DNA of 64,000 nt, from contig CACWQE010000005.1 in NCBI GenBank assembly GCA_902762905.1, forward strand, positions 1 through 64,000. Reading direction: 5' to 3'. This document shows, in pieces, positions 51,831-59,700 of this stretch (its first letter is position 1; each line of letters opens with the position of its first letter). The DNA comes from an uncultured Lachnospiraceae bacterium. GTDB taxonomy: Bacteria > Bacillota > Clostridia > Lachnospirales > Lachnospiraceae. A program made the translations under genes and the position numbers. The notes under the pieces were generated by a model. That model had not been told where the DNA came from and ran no database searches. It saw only the letters and a list, made by a program, of their open reading frames with translations.

Positions 51831-52778
51831 ATGAAAGTATCTTATGTAATTCCGTGTTATCGATCAGAGAATACCTTACAAAGTGTAGTAGACGAAATTC
51901 GGAATAAAATGATAGAATTAAAAAAATACACCTATGAGATTATATTGGTAGATGATTGTTCACCCGATGGAACATTTAATGTAATAAGAGAATTATGTGT
52001 AGAGGATAAAAATATAATTGGCTTGAGTCATGCGAAAAATTTTGGACAGCATGCAGCATTAATGGCTGGATATCATTTTGCAACAGGAGACATAGTTGTG
52101 TCCTTAGACGATGATGGACAGACACCGGCAGATGAGGTGGAGAAGCTTATAAATAAAATAGAAGACGGATATGATGTAGTTTATGCGGAGTATGAACACA
52201 AACAGCATTCTGCATTCCGAAATTTTGGAAGTAATGTAAATCGCAAAATGACGGAGGTATTATTGGGAAAGCCTAAAGAATTATATATATCAAGTTATTT
52301 TGCTGCAAGGCGATTTGTAATTGATGAAATCATAAAGTATCAAAATGCGTATCCATATGTTATTGGATTGATATTAAGAACAACGAAGAATATTTGTAAT
52401 GTTACAGTAACGCATAGGGAAAGAATAGAGGGAACCTCAGGATATTCAATGAAGAAGCTTATAGCATTATGGGTGAATGGATTTACTTCTTTTTCGGTTA
52501 TTCCGCTAAGAGCTGCTACTTTTGGTGGTGTGTTTGTAGCATTTTTAGGATTTTTATATGCAATATATACTATTATCACAAAAATTATTGATCCTAATAG
52601 GATTATTGGATGGAGTTCAACGATATCTATTATGTTAATTTTAGGAGGATTTACATTACTTGTATTGGGGATGATTGGAGAGTATATTGGTAGAATATAT
52701 ATAAGCTTAAATAATTCCCCACAATATGTAATCCGTTCGGTGTTAAATTACACAGATGATGGAAAAAAAGATGTGTGA
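51831..52778 (+). CDS. Undecaprenyl-phosphate GT2 glycosyltransferase (ArnC/GtrB-like)
   Basis: A 315-residue protein; ATG 51831 lies nine bases after AAGGAG, with ATG 51825 as an alternative. Residues 1-225 are the GT2 domain: VSYVIPCYRSENTLQSVVDEI, LVDDCSPDGT, HAKNFGQHAALMAGYHFATGDIVVSLDDDGQTPADEV with DDD near residues 93-95, and EGTSGYSMKKLIALWVNGFTSFS. Two membrane helices follow (about 230-252 and 268-292). The pattern is that of ArnC/GtrB enzymes that load undecaprenyl phosphate. With the ArnE/ArnF-like pair and a GT-C protein it makes a complete three-part extracytoplasmic glycosylation system. Confidence 0.9.
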   Translation: MKVSYVIPCYRSENTLQSVVDEIRNKMIELKKYTYEIILVDDCSPDGTFNVIRELCVEDKNIIGLSHAKNFGQHAALMAGYHFATGDIVVSLDDDGQTPADEVEKLINKIEDGYDVVYAEYEHKQHSAFRNFGSNVNRKMTEVLLGKPKELYISSYFAARRFVIDEIIKYQNAYPYVIGLILRTTKNICNVTVTHRERIEGTSGYSMKKLIALWVNGFTSFSVIPLRAATFGGVFVAFLGFLYAIYTIITKIIDPNRIIGWSSTISIMLILGGFTLLVLGMIGEYIGRIYISLNNSPQYVIRSVLNYTDDGKKDV

Positions 52779-52833
52779 TGTAATAATAGAAAGAAAATAT
52801 ATTTAATTTAGTATAATTATAAAGGAGATACGA

Positions 52834-53613
52834 ATGAAAGTAGTAATTTTAGCAGGAGGATTTGGAACACGTATTTCAGAAGAGTCTGAGTACAAACCAA
52901 AGCCAATGATTGAGATTGGTGGAATGCCAATTTTGTGGCATATTATGAAAGAATATTCACATTATGGATATAATGAATTTGTGATATGTGCGGGGTATAA
53001 GCAGCATGTGATCAAAGAATGGTTTGCAGATTATTTTCTGCATACATCAGATATTACGTTTGATTTTACCCAGGGAAATAAAATGATCGTTCATAATCAG
53101 TATTCAGAGCCATGGAAAGTAACGGTAGTGGATACTGGATTGCATACGATGACGGGTGGTCGTATTAAGCGAATTCAACCGTATGTGGAGAATGAGACAT
53201 TCATGATGACCTATGGCGATGGCGTCTGCGATGTAAATATTCATGATTTAGTGGAATTTCATAAAACACACGGAAAGATTGCAACACTTACCTCTGTTTT
53301 ATTGGAACAGGCTAAGGGAGTGCTTGACATTGGTGGTGATAATGCAGTACACTCGTTCAGAGAAAAGAGTGTGACAGATGGTTCACCAATTAATGCGGGA
53401 TATATGGTATTAGAACCGGAGATTTTTGATTATATTGATGGGGATGATACTGTCTTTGAGAAGAAGCCATTGGAAAGTCTGGCTGCAAAAGGAGAATTGA
53501 TGTCGTATTCACATACCGGATATTGGCAGTGCATGGATACGAAGAGAGAGAAAGATATCTTAGAGCAGTTATGGGAACAGAATAAAGCACCTTGGAAGAA
53601 ATGGGAGGACTAA
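52834..53613 (+). CDS. rfbF: Glucose-1-phosphate cytidylyltransferase
   Basis: A 259-residue enzyme of normal length. It makes CDP-glucose from CTP and glucose 1-phosphate, the first step to CDP-3,6-dideoxyhexoses. VVILAGGFGTRISEESEYKPKPMIEIGGMPILWHIMKEYSHYGYNEFVICAGYKQHVIKEWFADYF is the whole RfbF/DdhA N-terminal signature, here read in two halves; FMMTYGDGVCDVNI contains the metal-binding Asp near 129, and GYWQCMDTKREKD closes the fold. A strong AAAGGAG site precedes the ATG. Codon use is back to the genome's normal type. It begins the CDP-sugar block, with the dehydrase gene 4 bases downstream. Confidence 0.96.
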   Translation: MKVVILAGGFGTRISEESEYKPKPMIEIGGMPILWHIMKEYSHYGYNEFVICAGYKQHVIKEWFADYFLHTSDITFDFTQGNKMIVHNQYSEPWKVTVVDTGLHTMTGGRIKRIQPYVENETFMMTYGDGVCDVNIHDLVEFHKTHGKIATLTSVLLEQAKGVLDIGGDNAVHSFREKSVTDGSPINAGYMVLEPEIFDYIDGDDTVFEKKPLESLAAKGELMSYSHTGYWQCMDTKREKDILEQLWEQNKAPWKKWED

Positions 53614-53617
53614 TAAC

Positions 53618-54958
53618 ATGTTTGAAAACAAGACAGAAGAACAGGCAAAGAAAGAGATCTTAGGAATGGTTGCAGAATATTGTGATACATTCCATAATCA
53701 GAAGAAACCATTTGAACCGGGAGATCGGATTACCTATGCATCACGTGTATATGATCACGAAGAGATGTGTAATTTGGTCGATTCTGCATTGGAGTTCTGG
53801 TTAACAGCAGGAAGATATACCGCAGAATTTGAGAAGAAGTTTGCGGATTATCTGGGCGTGAAATATTGTTCTTTGGTGAATTCCGGTTCTTCGGCGAATC
53901 TGAATGCTTTTATGGCATTGACATCTCCATTATTGGGAGATCGTCAGGTAAAGCCGGGGGATGAGATGATTACAGTTGCAGCAGGATTCCCAACGACAGT
54001 AACTCCGGCAATTCAGTATGGTGTTGTTCCGGTATTTATTGATGTAACAATTCCACAGTATAACATGGATGTTACACAGTTAGAGGCGGCATTGTCCCCA
54101 AAGACTAAGGTGGTTATGGCAGCTCATACATTGGGTAATCCATTTGATCTTAAAGCAGTCAAGGAATTCTGTGATAAGCATAATCTGTGGTTGATCGAGG
54201 ACAACTGCGACGCATTAGGCACGAAGTATACGATTGACGGAGAAGAGAAGTTCTCTGGAACGATTGGCGATATTGGAACGTCTTCTTTCTATCCTCCACA
54301 TCATATGACAATGGGTGAAGGTGGTGCCGTATATACGAATAATGCATTGCTTAACAAGTGTATCCGTTCTTTCCGTGACTGGGGAAGAGACTGTGTGTGT
54401 GCATCTGGTCAGGACAACCTTTGTGGTCATCGTTTCGATAAGCAGTATGGAGAGTTGCCATTAGGATATGATCACAAGTATGTATATTCTCATTTTGGAT
54501 ATAATCTGAAAGCAACGGATATGCAGGCGGCTGTTGGTTGTGCACAGATTGTGAAATTCCCGGGATTTGTTGAGAAGAGAAGACATAACTTCGATCGTTT
54601 GAAGGCAGCACTTGCAGGTTGTGAGGATAAGCTGATTCTTCCGGAAGCATGTGAGAATGCAAGACCAAGCTGGTTTGGTTTCCTTATTACTTGCAAGGAA
54701 GGCATTGATCGTAATAAAGTGGTTCCTTATATTGAGAATCATGGTGTGCAGACAAGAATGTTGTTTGCAGGTAATCTGACAAAGCATCCTTGTTTTGATC
54801 AGATGAGAGCATCTGGGGAAGGATATCGTATTGTAGGTGATCTTGCGAATACAGATCGTATTATGAGAGATACATTCTGGGTAGGCGTATATCCGGGAAT
54901 GACCGATGAGATGATTGATTACATGGCACAGGTGATTAAAGAAGCTGTGAATCAGTAA
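53618..54958 (+). CDS. rfbH: CDP-6-deoxy-4-hexulose 3-dehydrase (E1, PMP and 2Fe-2S enzyme)
   Basis: A 446-residue protein of the DdhC/RfbH family, which removes the C3 hydroxyl of CDP-6-deoxy-4-keto-glucose. Two marks separate it from ordinary aminotransferases: the PLP lysine is replaced by His (SFYPPHHMTMGEGGAV, His228-His229), and four cysteines fit the 2Fe-2S ligand set, Cys197 (EDNCDALG) and Cys259, Cys261, Cys269 (DCVCASGQDNLC, C-x-C-x7-C). In Yersinia E1 the first gap is 57 residues; here it is 61 because of a short insertion before the TIGDIGTSSF block. The usual partner reductase E3 (DdhD) is not in the window, so electrons must come from another protein. Confidence 0.95.
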   Translation: MFENKTEEQAKKEILGMVAEYCDTFHNQKKPFEPGDRITYASRVYDHEEMCNLVDSALEFWLTAGRYTAEFEKKFADYLGVKYCSLVNSGSSANLNAFMALTSPLLGDRQVKPGDEMITVAAGFPTTVTPAIQYGVVPVFIDVTIPQYNMDVTQLEAALSPKTKVVMAAHTLGNPFDLKAVKEFCDKHNLWLIEDNCDALGTKYTIDGEEKFSGTIGDIGTSSFYPPHHMTMGEGGAVYTNNALLNKCIRSFRDWGRDCVCASGQDNLCGHRFDKQYGELPLGYDHKYVYSHFGYNLKATDMQAAVGCAQIVKFPGFVEKRRHNFDRLKAALAGCEDKLILPEACENARPSWFGFLITCKEGIDRNKVVPYIENHGVQTRMLFAGNLTKHPCFDQMRASGEGYRIVGDLANTDRIMRDTFWVGVYPGMTDEMIDYMAQVIKEAVNQ

Positions 54959-54990
54959 GAGAATAACAACAGAGTGAAAGTGGTGGAGTT

Positions 54991-56724
54991 GTGAAAGCAT
55001 CTGATTATATAGTAGAATATTTGATTAATAAAGGAATTACGGACGTGTTTGGTTATCCGGGAGGAATGGTTACACATTTGATGGATTCATTTAGTAAATA
55101 TCCCGATAAGATTACAGCACATGTAACATATCATGAACAGGGAGCAGCGTTTGCTGCATGTGGTTATGCACAAGCTAGTGGTAAGGTAGGTGTTGCGTAT
55201 GCAACAAGCGGACCGGGAGCTACGAATCTAATTACAGGTATATGCAATGCGTATTATGATTCAATTCCAACCCTGTTTATAACAGGTCAGGTCAATACAT
55301 TTGAATCAAAGGGAAATTTGGGTGTTAGACAAAGAGGCTTTCAGGAAACCGATATTGTAAGTATGGTGCAACCGGTAACGAAGTACGCAATTCGTGTAGA
55401 AGAAGCAGATAAGTTAAGATGGTATTTGGATTATGCTTTTATGGCTGCAAACGAAGGGCGCAAGGGACCGGTTCTATTAGATATTCCAATGAATATTTTC
55501 AGAGCTGATATAGTTCCGGAAAAAATGAAGGGATATGAAGAGGACACAAAGCAATCAGTCTGTTATGTAGAAGATGAATCGGCATATGAAGTATTAGTGG
55601 ACGCATTGCAAAATGCGGAAAAACCGGTTTTAATTGTTGGAAATGGTGTGAAGATTGCAAGAAAAGTTGCTGCGTTAAGAAAATTACTTTCAAGATGTAG
55701 AATTCCGGTTGTGACAACAATGTTGGCTGTGGATGTTGTAGGTGATCAAAGCTATGGATTTATTGGGGCTTATGGAACTAGATGCGCTAATTTTATTGTT
55801 GCTAAAAGTGATTTGGTCATTACATTAGGCGCAAGATTGGATGTTCGTCAGGTTGGTGCACAACGCGATCGGTTTGCTCCAGATTCCAAATTAATTCGGG
55901 TTGATATTGATGAGGGCGAGTTACAGTATAAAGTACATGATAATGAGATTCCTATATGTGCGGATCTGGGAAATGTAATTGATTATTTAGATAAGCAGTT
56001 GCCAGACCGGGAATATGCGGATTGGAAAGCAATCTGTGATTATTTGAAGGAATGTTTACAAGGGATGGATGACCGAACCCCGAATCGCATTATGAAAAGA
56101 TTAAGTGATCACCTTGCAGATAAGGCGATTGTTACTACAGATGTAGGACAGAATCAGGTTTGGGTTGCGCAGTCTCTTGAGATAAAGAATCAGCAAAGAC
56201 TATTCTTTTCTGGTGGGCATGGTGCAATGGGATATTCACTTCCTGCGTCAATTGGTTGTGCAATTGCTACAGGGGATGTAGTGTATAGCTTTAATGGTGA
56301 TGGTGGAATACAGATGAATATACAGGAATTACAGACAATAGTACGAGAACAGTTGCCAATTAAGATAATTCTTGTTAATAATGTAGCACTTGGAATGATA
56401 CGTCATTTTCAGGAGATGTATTTTGAAGATAATTATTACCAGACAGTTCCTGCTGGAGGATATACAGTTCCTGATTTCAAAGGTATCGCGCAGGCATATA
56501 AGATACCATATCATTGTATAGAGTCTGTGGATGATATAGATGAGAAGGTTTTGACAATGTCAGGTCCGGAATTTTTGGAGATAAAATTAGATGAGCCAAC
56601 ATATGTATTCCCTAAATTGGAATTTGGAAAACCCAATCAGGATCAAGAACCGTTGATGGATCGGGATTTGTTTGAGAAACTTATGAAATTAGATCTAGAT
56701 AACATAAAAGAATTGAAAGGTTGA
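54991..56724 (+). CDS. yerE: Thiamine-diphosphate enzyme, YerE-like branched-sugar synthase
   Basis: A 577-residue protein of the acetolactate synthase superfamily. The catalytic Glu lies in TYHEQGAAFAACGYAQASGKVG near residue 50, followed by TSGPGATNLITG; the TPP-binding motif is FNGDGGIQMNIQEL...ILVNNVALGMI (GDG to NN) near residues 433-462. VRQRGFQETDIVSMVQPVTKYA is the acetolactate-synthase-like channel segment. Its place between RfbH and an NAD-dependent reductase in a CDP-sugar cluster points to YerE, which adds an acetyl group from pyruvate to C4 of CDP-3,6-dideoxy-4-hexulose, not to branched-chain amino acid synthesis; no ilvN or ilvC is nearby. GTG start behind AGTGGTGGAG. Related branched-sugar TPP enzymes are the alternative. 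Confidence 0.82.
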   Translation: MKASDYIVEYLINKGITDVFGYPGGMVTHLMDSFSKYPDKITAHVTYHEQGAAFAACGYAQASGKVGVAYATSGPGATNLITGICNAYYDSIPTLFITGQVNTFESKGNLGVRQRGFQETDIVSMVQPVTKYAIRVEEADKLRWYLDYAFMAANEGRKGPVLLDIPMNIFRADIVPEKMKGYEEDTKQSVCYVEDESAYEVLVDALQNAEKPVLIVGNGVKIARKVAALRKLLSRCRIPVVTTMLAVDVVGDQSYGFIGAYGTRCANFIVAKSDLVITLGARLDVRQVGAQRDRFAPDSKLIRVDIDEGELQYKVHDNEIPICADLGNVIDYLDKQLPDREYADWKAICDYLKECLQGMDDRTPNRIMKRLSDHLADKAIVTTDVGQNQVWVAQSLEIKNQQRLFFSGGHGAMGYSLPASIGCAIATGDVVYSFNGDGGIQMNIQELQTIVREQLPIKIILVNNVALGMIRHFQEMYFEDNYYQTVPAGGYTVPDFKGIAQAYKIPYHCIESVDDIDEKVLTMSGPEFLEIKLDEPTYVFPKLEFGKPNQDQEPLMDRDLFEKLMKLDLDNIKELKG

Positions 56725-56728
56725 AAGT

Positions 56729-57661
56729 ATGAAACGAATTGTTCTGACAGGTGCAACCGGTTCAATAGGTATTGCAATTATACAACAATGTATCCAACAA
56801 GGAATAGAAGTGTATGCTTTGGTTCGAAAGAATTCGGCACGTAATATCCGCATTCCACAGCATGAGAAAGTTCATTTAATAGAATGTGATCTTGAGCAAT
56901 TGAAGAATCTGGATACAAGTAAGATACAAGCGTGTGATACTTTTTATCATCTGGGGTGGGCGGCAACTACTGGTGATGGTAGAAATAATATGACAGTACA
57001 GCTTAAGAATGTTGAATATACCTTAGATGCGGTGGCATTAGCGGCAAGATTAGGATGTCATACCTTTGTAGGAGCGGGTTCTCAGGCAGAATACGGTAGA
57101 TATGAAGGCAAGCTGAATGAGAAAATACCGACATTTCCCGAGAATGGTTATGGTATGGCAAAGTTATGTGCCGGACAGATGAGTCGGATAGAATGTCAGA
57201 AGGTAGGACTTCGATATGTCTGGGTCAGGATCTTAAGCATATACGGACCATATGATAATGATAATACGATGGTTATGTCGACAATTCGTAAGTTGTTACA
57301 AGGAGAACGTCCATCTTTAACGAAAGGAGAACAACAATGGGATTATCTGTATTCAGACGATGCTGCAAGAGCAATGTTGTTATTAGGTGGTCGTGAGTCT
57401 GCAAAAGGTATATATTGTTTAGGAAGTGGTAATGCATGTGCTCTACGTGATTATGTGTTGGCAATCCGGGATGCAATTGATCCGAATGCGGAGATTGGTT
57501 TTGGAGATGTTCCGTATGGAGAAAGACAAGTTATGTATCTTTGTGCGGATTCAGGTAAGTTAGTTCGGGATACAGGATTCCAACCGGAAACATCATTTGA
57601 GGAAGGAATTCAATCTACAATTGATTGGATGAAAAAGAGGTTAAACTATGAAGAAGATTAG
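56729..57661 (+). CDS. yerF: NAD-dependent epimerase/dehydratase family reductase, YerF-like
   Basis: A 310-residue extended SDR protein: IVLTGATGSIGIAII (GxxGxxG near residues 7-13), VGAGSQAEYG near 114-123 with the catalytic Ser, and YGMAK with Tyr142 and Lys146. LSIYGPYDNDNTMVM and WDYLYSDDAARAMLLL are substrate-side blocks shared with NDP-sugar epimerases. In the yersiniose pathway YerF reduces the acetyl side chain put on by YerE to a hydroxyethyl group; the 4-base gap behind the YerE-like gene supports this. The alternative is a 4-reductase or epimerase on a different branch. It overlaps the next gene by 14 bases. Confidence 0.78.
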   Translation: MKRIVLTGATGSIGIAIIQQCIQQGIEVYALVRKNSARNIRIPQHEKVHLIECDLEQLKNLDTSKIQACDTFYHLGWAATTGDGRNNMTVQLKNVEYTLDAVALAARLGCHTFVGAGSQAEYGRYEGKLNEKIPTFPENGYGMAKLCAGQMSRIECQKVGLRYVWVRILSIYGPYDNDNTMVMSTIRKLLQGERPSLTKGEQQWDYLYSDDAARAMLLLGGRESAKGIYCLGSGNACALRDYVLAIRDAIDPNAEIGFGDVPYGERQVMYLCADSGKLVRDTGFQPETSFEEGIQSTIDWMKKRLNYEED

Positions 57662-58610
57662 TATTATGATACCTTGCTACAATGAAGAAGAAAATGTCAG
57701 AGAAATATGTAAGGCAGTGATTGAGGAATTGAATCGGAGTCTTCCATCATATGATTATGAAATTCTATTTATTGATAATGATTCAACGGATAAGACAAGA
57801 CAATATATTCGTGAAATATGTGCTACGAATAAGAAAGTAAGGGCTATTTTCAATGCTAAGAATTTCGGACAGTTTAATTCTCCTTATTACGGATTGTGTC
57901 AAACAGTTGGAGATTGTACAATCTGCTTATGTTGTGATTTTCAGGATCCGATTGAGATGATTCCTCGTCTGGTACAGGAATGGGAAAAGGGCGCCAAAAT
58001 AGTATGTGCTATTAAAACTTCAAGCAAAGAAAATAAGATTATGCGTTTCTTACGTACCTGCTATTATAAGATGATTAAAAAGATGTCGGATGTAGAACAG
58101 ATTGAGCATTTTACAGGTTTCGGGTTATATGATAAGAGCTTTATAGAGGTGTTGCGTAATCTGAATGATCCAACACCATTTTTGCGTGGAATTGTGGCGG
58201 AGTTAGGCTATAAGCGTGTAGATATTCCTTATGAACAACAGAAACGGAAGGCTGGTAAGACACATAATAATTGGTTTACGTTATATGATGCGGCAATGTT
58301 AAGTTTTACTTCTTATACGAAGGCAGGACTTCGTATGGCAACCTTACTTGGTTTTATTATGTCTGGAATTAGCTTGGTGGTTGCTCTTGTATATCTGATT
58401 CTGAAATTAATATATTGGAATCGATTTGCAGCAGGAATGGCGCCAATATTATTAGCGGTGTGCATTCTTGGTTCTGTGCAGCTATTCTTTATTGGTTTCT
58501 TAGGAGAGTATGTGTTAAGTATTAATAAACGAATAATGCATCGACCATTAGTAATAGAAGAAGAAAGATTGAATTTTGATGAGGATGGGGAGGAGAGTAC
58601 GAATGTTTGA
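57648..58610 (+). CDS. Undecaprenyl-phosphate GT2 glycosyltransferase (GtrB-like), probably for the dideoxy sugar
   Basis: A 320-residue protein: ISIMIPCYNEEENVREICKAV, FIDNDSTDKT, AKNFGQFNSPYYGL, and CLCCDFQDPIEMIPRLVQEW, where the DFQDP motif replaces DxD as in GtrB. HFTGFGLYDKSF and RKAGKTHNNWFTLYDAAMLSFTSYTKA follow, then two membrane helices (about 232-255 and 265-292) and an acidic tail. It overlaps both neighbours, YerF-like and RfbG, so it is wired into the CDP-sugar block and probably loads the CDP-activated dideoxy sugar onto undecaprenyl phosphate. No dedicated small flippase is adjacent. Confidence 0.87.
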   Translation: MKKISIMIPCYNEEENVREICKAVIEELNRSLPSYDYEILFIDNDSTDKTRQYIREICATNKKVRAIFNAKNFGQFNSPYYGLCQTVGDCTICLCCDFQDPIEMIPRLVQEWEKGAKIVCAIKTSSKENKIMRFLRTCYYKMIKKMSDVEQIEHFTGFGLYDKSFIEVLRNLNDPTPFLRGIVAELGYKRVDIPYEQQKRKAGKTHNNWFTLYDAAMLSFTSYTKAGLRMATLLGFIMSGISLVVALVYLILKLIYWNRFAAGMAPILLAVCILGSVQLFFIGFLGEYVLSINKRIMHRPLVIEEERLNFDEDGEESTNV

Positions 58611-59664
58611 TGTTTCATTTTACAAAGATAAGAAAGTGTTAATTACAGGACATACAGGTTTTAAAGGTTCCTGGATGTGTCAGTTATTGATTATGGCAGG
58701 AGCTAAGGTGACCGGGTATGCATTAGAAGCACCGACAGATCCAAGTTTGTTTGATATGTGTCATCTGGCGGATTCTATGGATTCTGTAGTCGGAGATGTG
58801 CGGGATCTTGCCCATATGCAGAAGGTGTTTGAACAGGCACAACCGGAAATTGTAATTCATATGGCTGCACAGCCATTAGTAAGAGAGTCTTACAAGAATC
58901 CGGTATATACCTATGAGACGAATGTGATGGGTACTGTTAATGTATTGGAATGTGTACGTAATACTCCGTCTGTGAAGTCTTTTGTAAATGTTACAACAGA
59001 TAAAGTGTATCTGAACAAAGAATGGGAGTGGGGATATCGCGAGAATGAGGAGTTGAATGGATATGATCCATATTCAAATTCAAAGTCCTGTTCTGAGCTA
59101 GTTACGAGTAGTTATGAGAATTCATTTTTTAAAGATATGGATGTTGCGATTTCAACAGCACGTGCAGGTAATGTAATTGGAGGCGGCGATTTCGCGACGG
59201 ATCGTATCATTCCGGATTGTATTCGCGCTGCGGAGAAGAAAGAAGATATTGTTGTAAGGAATCCTTTTTCAACCAGACCGTATGAGCATGTATTAGAGCC
59301 TGTAGTTGCATATCTTATGATTGCAAAGGCTCAGTATGAAGATAAGAAGTATGCGGGTAATTACAATGTAGGTCCGAATGATACAGACTGTTGGACAACA
59401 GGGAATCTTGTTTCATTATTCTGCGATAAATGGAATGCTCGGACAGGGGATTCAATTAAGTGGATCAATAAATACGATGGAGGTCCACATGAAGCTAATT
59501 TCTTGAAATTGGATTGTTCTAAGCTTAAGAATACCTTTGGGTGGAATCCGAGATGGGATGTAACGACTACAATGGAGAAGATTGTGGAATGGTCACATAT
59601 TTATTTACAAAATGGTGATGTGGTTGCCTGTATGAAGAAACAGATTGAGGAGTTTGTTAATTGA
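58603..59664 (+). CDS. rfbG: CDP-glucose 4,6-dehydratase
   Basis: A 353-residue protein of the normal DdhB/RfbG length; ATG 58603 behind GGGGAGGAGAG is preferred to the upstream TTG at 58576. It turns CDP-glucose into CDP-6-deoxy-4-keto-glucose. VLITGHTGFKGSWMCQLL near residues 12-29 is the family's NAD-binding start, HMAAQPLVRESYKNPVYTYETNVMGT is a typical RfbG block, and YSNSK holds Tyr157 and Lys161 of the catalytic pair. ARAGNVIGGGDFATDRIIPD and STRPYEHVLEPV complete the signature. It acts between RfbF and RfbH although its gene comes last in the block. Confidence 0.96.
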   Translation: MFDVSFYKDKKVLITGHTGFKGSWMCQLLIMAGAKVTGYALEAPTDPSLFDMCHLADSMDSVVGDVRDLAHMQKVFEQAQPEIVIHMAAQPLVRESYKNPVYTYETNVMGTVNVLECVRNTPSVKSFVNVTTDKVYLNKEWEWGYRENEELNGYDPYSNSKSCSELVTSSYENSFFKDMDVAISTARAGNVIGGGDFATDRIIPDCIRAAEKKEDIVVRNPFSTRPYEHVLEPVVAYLMIAKAQYEDKKYAGNYNVGPNDTDCWTTGNLVSLFCDKWNARTGDSIKWINKYDGGPHEANFLKLDCSKLKNTFGWNPRWDVTTTMEKIVEWSHIYLQNGDVVACMKKQIEEFVN

Positions 59665-59700
59665 TTTTTGCTGATCTGAAATTGAGGAGATTATATAATT

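Noticed and set aside
54461..55000. 179-codon minus-strand frame opposite rfbH
   Set aside because: Shadow of rfbH and its 3' end; cysteine- and histidine-rich nonsense typical of reversed coding sequence.
54991..56724. ilvB-type acetolactate synthase for amino acid synthesis
   Set aside because: No ilvN, ilvC or ilvD is near, and the gene sits inside a CDP-sugar block between rfbH and a sugar reductase.
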